A stretch of DNA of 64,000 nucleotides from Symbiodinium natans (taxonomy: Eukaryota > Sar > Dinophyceae > Suessiales > Symbiodiniaceae), in assembly GCA_905221605.1 (NCBI GenBank), contig CAJNDS010002553.1, positions 49,553 to 113,552 of the forward strand. The letters run 5' to 3'. Shown here piece by piece: positions 61,615 to 64,000 of the stretch (positions within the stretch are counted from its first letter, which is position 1; each line of letters begins with the position of its first letter). Under the pieces are notes generated by a model. That model ran no database searches, was not told the DNA's origin, and worked only from the letters and a program-made list of their open reading frames with translations. Position numbers and translations under genes: made by a program.

Positions 61615-63033
61615 CTACTGCATTTTCAGAAGTATGTTTGCATTCGGAGCAAAAGCTCGGAGTACTGCCGACGCAGGACTCGCAACTGCCCCTTGTGAGT
61701 CGGCCAGGACAAAAGATCGACACTCGAGGTGCCCACTGCGTTCTCTCATCGCTTGCACGCATTTGACCATCAACAGGGACACAGGCCAGCTACAAGAAGC
61801 CAAAACAAGGCAAGGTAGGTCATTCCAATCGCTTGGGTTGAGGAGCTGCAGGTGCCAGGACGGCCAGCCAACAGTGACGGGTGGATGCGCAGCCCTTACA
61901 GCCAGGAGATCATTGTAGGCATATACAGTGAACGGTGTGCCCACCGGCCAATCTACCAGGGCACAGCACGGAGGGACAGGTAGGTGACTAAGTTGCGAAA
62001 CAGCGAAGACCCCAAGGAGATCTGGCTGCAGGCGGTTCGGGCACAAAGCACATAAGGCAGGGAAAAGTTGAGTGGTAAGTTGGAGAGTATCCCCTTCAAG
62101 AACTTCTTGTCGAAAGGGGGCAACGCGCCAAACGATTTGAATCATACAACCTTGATGTTGAGTAACGCGCACAAGGGTGAGATTGGCAACAAGGCCAGCA
62201 TACCTTACCCTACAACGAGAAGCCGCTTCACGGACTGACCAAGGGGCAGGCACGTGACGCTGCAAGGTGGACTGTGTGCGAGGCCATAGACTGCCACAGT
62301 GGCCCTCTGCCTGCGGGTGAGGAGAATCCATTTGGGCAGGCCAATGATGCTCATGAGCAAGTCGCCCGCCCAGGAGCTGCCTTGCAGGAGTTTGATTGGC
62401 AAAGTCAGCTGTAAACGGTGAACGCAGTCGGAGGAAGCGGAGGCTCGCGAGTGGGAAGTCTCCAACTGCATGGACGTCGTAAGTGCATTCGTCACGAGGC
62501 GTGACTCCAAAGAACGCTCCGGCGTGTTCCCCCGTGGGAATCGCAAAGAAGGGCATTCCCCTCAGACCTTCCAAGAGAAGTCGGAACCAGTGCGAATTAA
62601 CTGATGCAAGACAGGCCACAGACTGGATAGCCAATTGGCACCAATGAAGCATGTGCCAATGAAAGTCTAAGCCGTCCGAGACCTGGCCGATCTTTATTTC
62701 TTGTCTTATGCTCCAACTAAGCCAAGCCTGGAAGGCATCAGCGGCATTTTCAGTGCCATGAACACTCTGCAATGGCAGGGCAAGAACAACCTTGATGTTG
62801 CAGAGATCCACAAGAAGGCGTTGCGCGACTGACGATGTCAGTCTTTGCACAGGGTCCTCTCCACCTCCGCAAAGGGGAATTAGAGGGTCATTGCCTAGGA
62901 CCAGCGTCAAGGCCACGGGGGACAAATCCAAGGACAGAGCTTGCGGCAGAGCAAGAGTACGGGCGTACTCAAGCTGCCTTGGGTCGCTGGCAAGGCAATC
63001 TTCCTCTGTTGACATGCTCAAGTTGGGCCGCAA
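61615..63033 (-). CDS. Large open frame, downstream half of a duplicated-domain protein
   Basis: Unrecognised. 472 codons open, ending with TAG at 61615-61617. The last about 115 residues contain LVDWPVGTPFTVYAYNDLL, then AHPPVTVG, then AMRERSGHLECRSFVLADSQ and NILLKMQ. They align to the end of the frame at 63179-64000. The middle part has Trp/His-rich stretches (FHWHMLHWCQLAIQS). The 146 bp between the two frames have stops in both frames, so an intron, a frameshift or decay separates them. Possible source: a dinoflagellate mobile-element polyprotein or a repeat-containing host gene; neither can be shown. Confidence 0.55.
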   Translation of the reverse strand: MRPNLSMSTEEDCLASDPRQLEYARTLALPQALSLDLSPVALTLVLGNDPLIPLCGGGEDPVQRLTSSVAQRLLVDLCNIKVVLALPLQSVHGTENAADAFQAWLSWSIRQEIKIGQVSDGLDFHWHMLHWCQLAIQSVACLASVNSHWFRLLLEGLRGMPFFAIPTGEHAGAFFGVTPRDECTYDVHAVGDFPLASLRFLRLRSPFTADFANQTPARQLLGGRLAHEHHWPAQMDSPHPQAEGHCGSLWPRTQSTLQRHVPAPWSVREAASRCRVRYAGLVANLTLVRVTQHQGCMIQIVWRVAPFRQEVLEGDTLQLTTQLFPALCALCPNRLQPDLLGVFAVSQLSHLPVPPCCALVDWPVGTPFTVYAYNDLLAVRAAHPPVTVGWPSWHLQLLNPSDWNDLPCLVLASCSWPVSLLMVKCVQAMRERSGHLECRSFVLADSQGAVASPASAVLRAFAPNANILLKMQ

Positions 63034-63178
63034 GGCAACGAGTCGTATAGTGTGGCGGCAGGAAAGTGACGTCGCGGGGCAGCCTCAGACTCCCATGAGC
63101 CAAAGCACTACTACGCTAATGTGAGCCAAAAGGCGGCAAGAAGGCGTTGCCAATGCAGCAAAGCCAGCCGTCCTAGCA

Positions 63179-64000
63179 TCAAAGTAGGCTGTGGGAGGCG
63201 GAGACCAATCTAAACAGGTGACCTTCGAAGGTGAGGCACTTGTACTTAAGAAGCACCCTCGCATCCTCATGGAACGCAGTTTGGATTTTGGTGCACGTGT
63301 CCGCAACAAAGCCCTGTTCATCGCAAAGTACGAAAGCCCGACTTTCAAGGTAACCACTGCGTTGCCGCATGTGTTGCACAATTAGTATTTGCAGCATTAG
63401 GACCGGCAGCATTGGATCGATTGTGAGATTGAGAGGGAGCATCCCATCAGGCGGATTGACAATACAGAGGCGCCTACTAAAGTAAGACCCTACCAGGACC
63501 GGATGCGCCTCTACCATGTGCTCAAAGGAGGGGAAGGCAACAGCAATAAAGACCGTGCCAACAGGCCAATCAACAAGAAAGCTGACTAGAGGGACAGCAA
63601 AAGTCAGTCCCTGGACAACTACTTGGATTTGCACCAGATTGAGATCAAGTCGGAAGGCCATGTTTTCCAGGAGGAGCGGAAGAAGTTCAGCGCCTAGTTG
63701 GGTAGAGTCGAGGAGGTACCACTCTCCGTGCGTGTAGGGTGAGCAACACATGGTGTACTTGAGCATACATCCAAACTCGAGTCCAACTTCAACGAGGACG
63801 AAGGTGGCGATTTGGCCAACGAAAGCACAGGTCGCACCAAGACCCTGTTCGTGAAAGGCGCAGGCCGTTTGGGTGGTGAACTGGTACTCTTGCACTCGTG
63901 GCGCACCGGTGCCATTCTCGGCTGGGAGGGGCCCAGAGGGGCGTTTAAGAACGCCAGGCCAAAAACCATGGTGGGTGGCACGAGCAAGCAGGGTGGGAGG
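63179..64000 (-). CDS. Open frame, upstream half of the duplicated-domain protein (runs off the window)
   Basis: The frame is open to the right edge (reads ...PLPAENGTGAPRVQEYQF), so the start lies outside. It contains LVDWPVGTVFIAVAFPSFEH, then AHPVLVG, then HMRQRSGYLESRAFVLCDEQ and ARVLLKYK, the same order and spacing as in the frame at 61615. A stop closes it at 63179. No catalytic motif was recognised. Confidence 0.55.
   Translation of the reverse strand, partial: PPTLLARATHHGFWPGVLKRPSGPLPAENGTGAPRVQEYQFTTQTACAFHEQGLGATCAFVGQIATFVLVEVGLEFGCMLKYTMCCSPYTHGEWYLLDSTQLGAELLPLLLENMAFRLDLNLVQIQVVVQGLTFAVPLVSFLVDWPVGTVFIAVAFPSFEHMVEAHPVLVGSYFSRRLCIVNPPDGMLPLNLTIDPMLPVLMLQILIVQHMRQRSGYLESRAFVLCDEQGFVADTCTKIQTAFHEDARVLLKYKCLTFEGHLFRLVSASHSLL

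Overview
The window looks like nuclear DNA of a dinoflagellate, most likely Symbiodiniaceae-like. The evidence is: plant-type telomere heptamer (TTTAGGG) arrays dispersed over almost the whole window; a nine-copy head-to-tail array of a plastid ferredoxin gene with a bipartite (signal plus transit) presequence; many short exons whose junctions fit GT-AG, GC-AG or GA-AG; and all recognised host genes lying on the minus strand (one unidirectional block). The G-rich strand of the first array runs 5'->3' into the window, so these arrays are interstitial and not a left chromosome end. No bacterial operons, rRNA, tRNA or CRISPR were seen. All spliced models are my reconstructions from reading-frame continuity; no transcript data were available. 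Layout: (1) About 0.45-9.3 kb: telomeric arrays and short minus-strand coding islands that join into one unknown gene, with an inserted, truncated ISXO2/Merlin-like transposase (5.7-6.2 kb) and several foldback elements. (2) 9.57-19.58 kb: nine tandem two-exon ferredoxin genes. (3) About 20.4-46.4 kb: one minus-strand gene of about 39 very small exons (18 to about 130 nt) encoding a plastid-type ABC1/UbiB atypical kinase. Its introns are packed with telomeric repeats and small inverted-repeat elements. (4) 46.4-49.1 kb: apparently intergenic, with microsatellites, dispersed repeats and a foldback element. (5) 49.1-54.0 kb: a TRP/polycystin-like cation channel gene, whose 3' exons (channel tail and coiled coil) are again separated by telomeric introns. 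(6) 54.6-57.4 kb: an unknown Ala/Asp/Lys-rich protein gene. (7) 57.5-61.6 kb: repeats and no convincing gene. (8) 61.6-64 kb: a coding region with a duplicated domain, open to the right edge. The main discovery candidate is the intron class in regions 1, 3 and 5. Introns are typically bounded by short direct repeats that resemble target-site duplications (up to 9 nt in the kinase gene, 10-11 nt in ferredoxin). On the sense strand they tend to start with TTTAGGG arrays and end with CCCTAAA arrays, so their ends are self-complementary. This is what transposon-like introns (introners) that carry or were seeded by telomeric DNA would look like. One duplicated segment at 48.4-49.2 kb may preserve an empty site for such an insertion. 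Functionally, ferredoxin and the ABC1-type kinase both point to plastid metabolism; no operon-like logic is implied.
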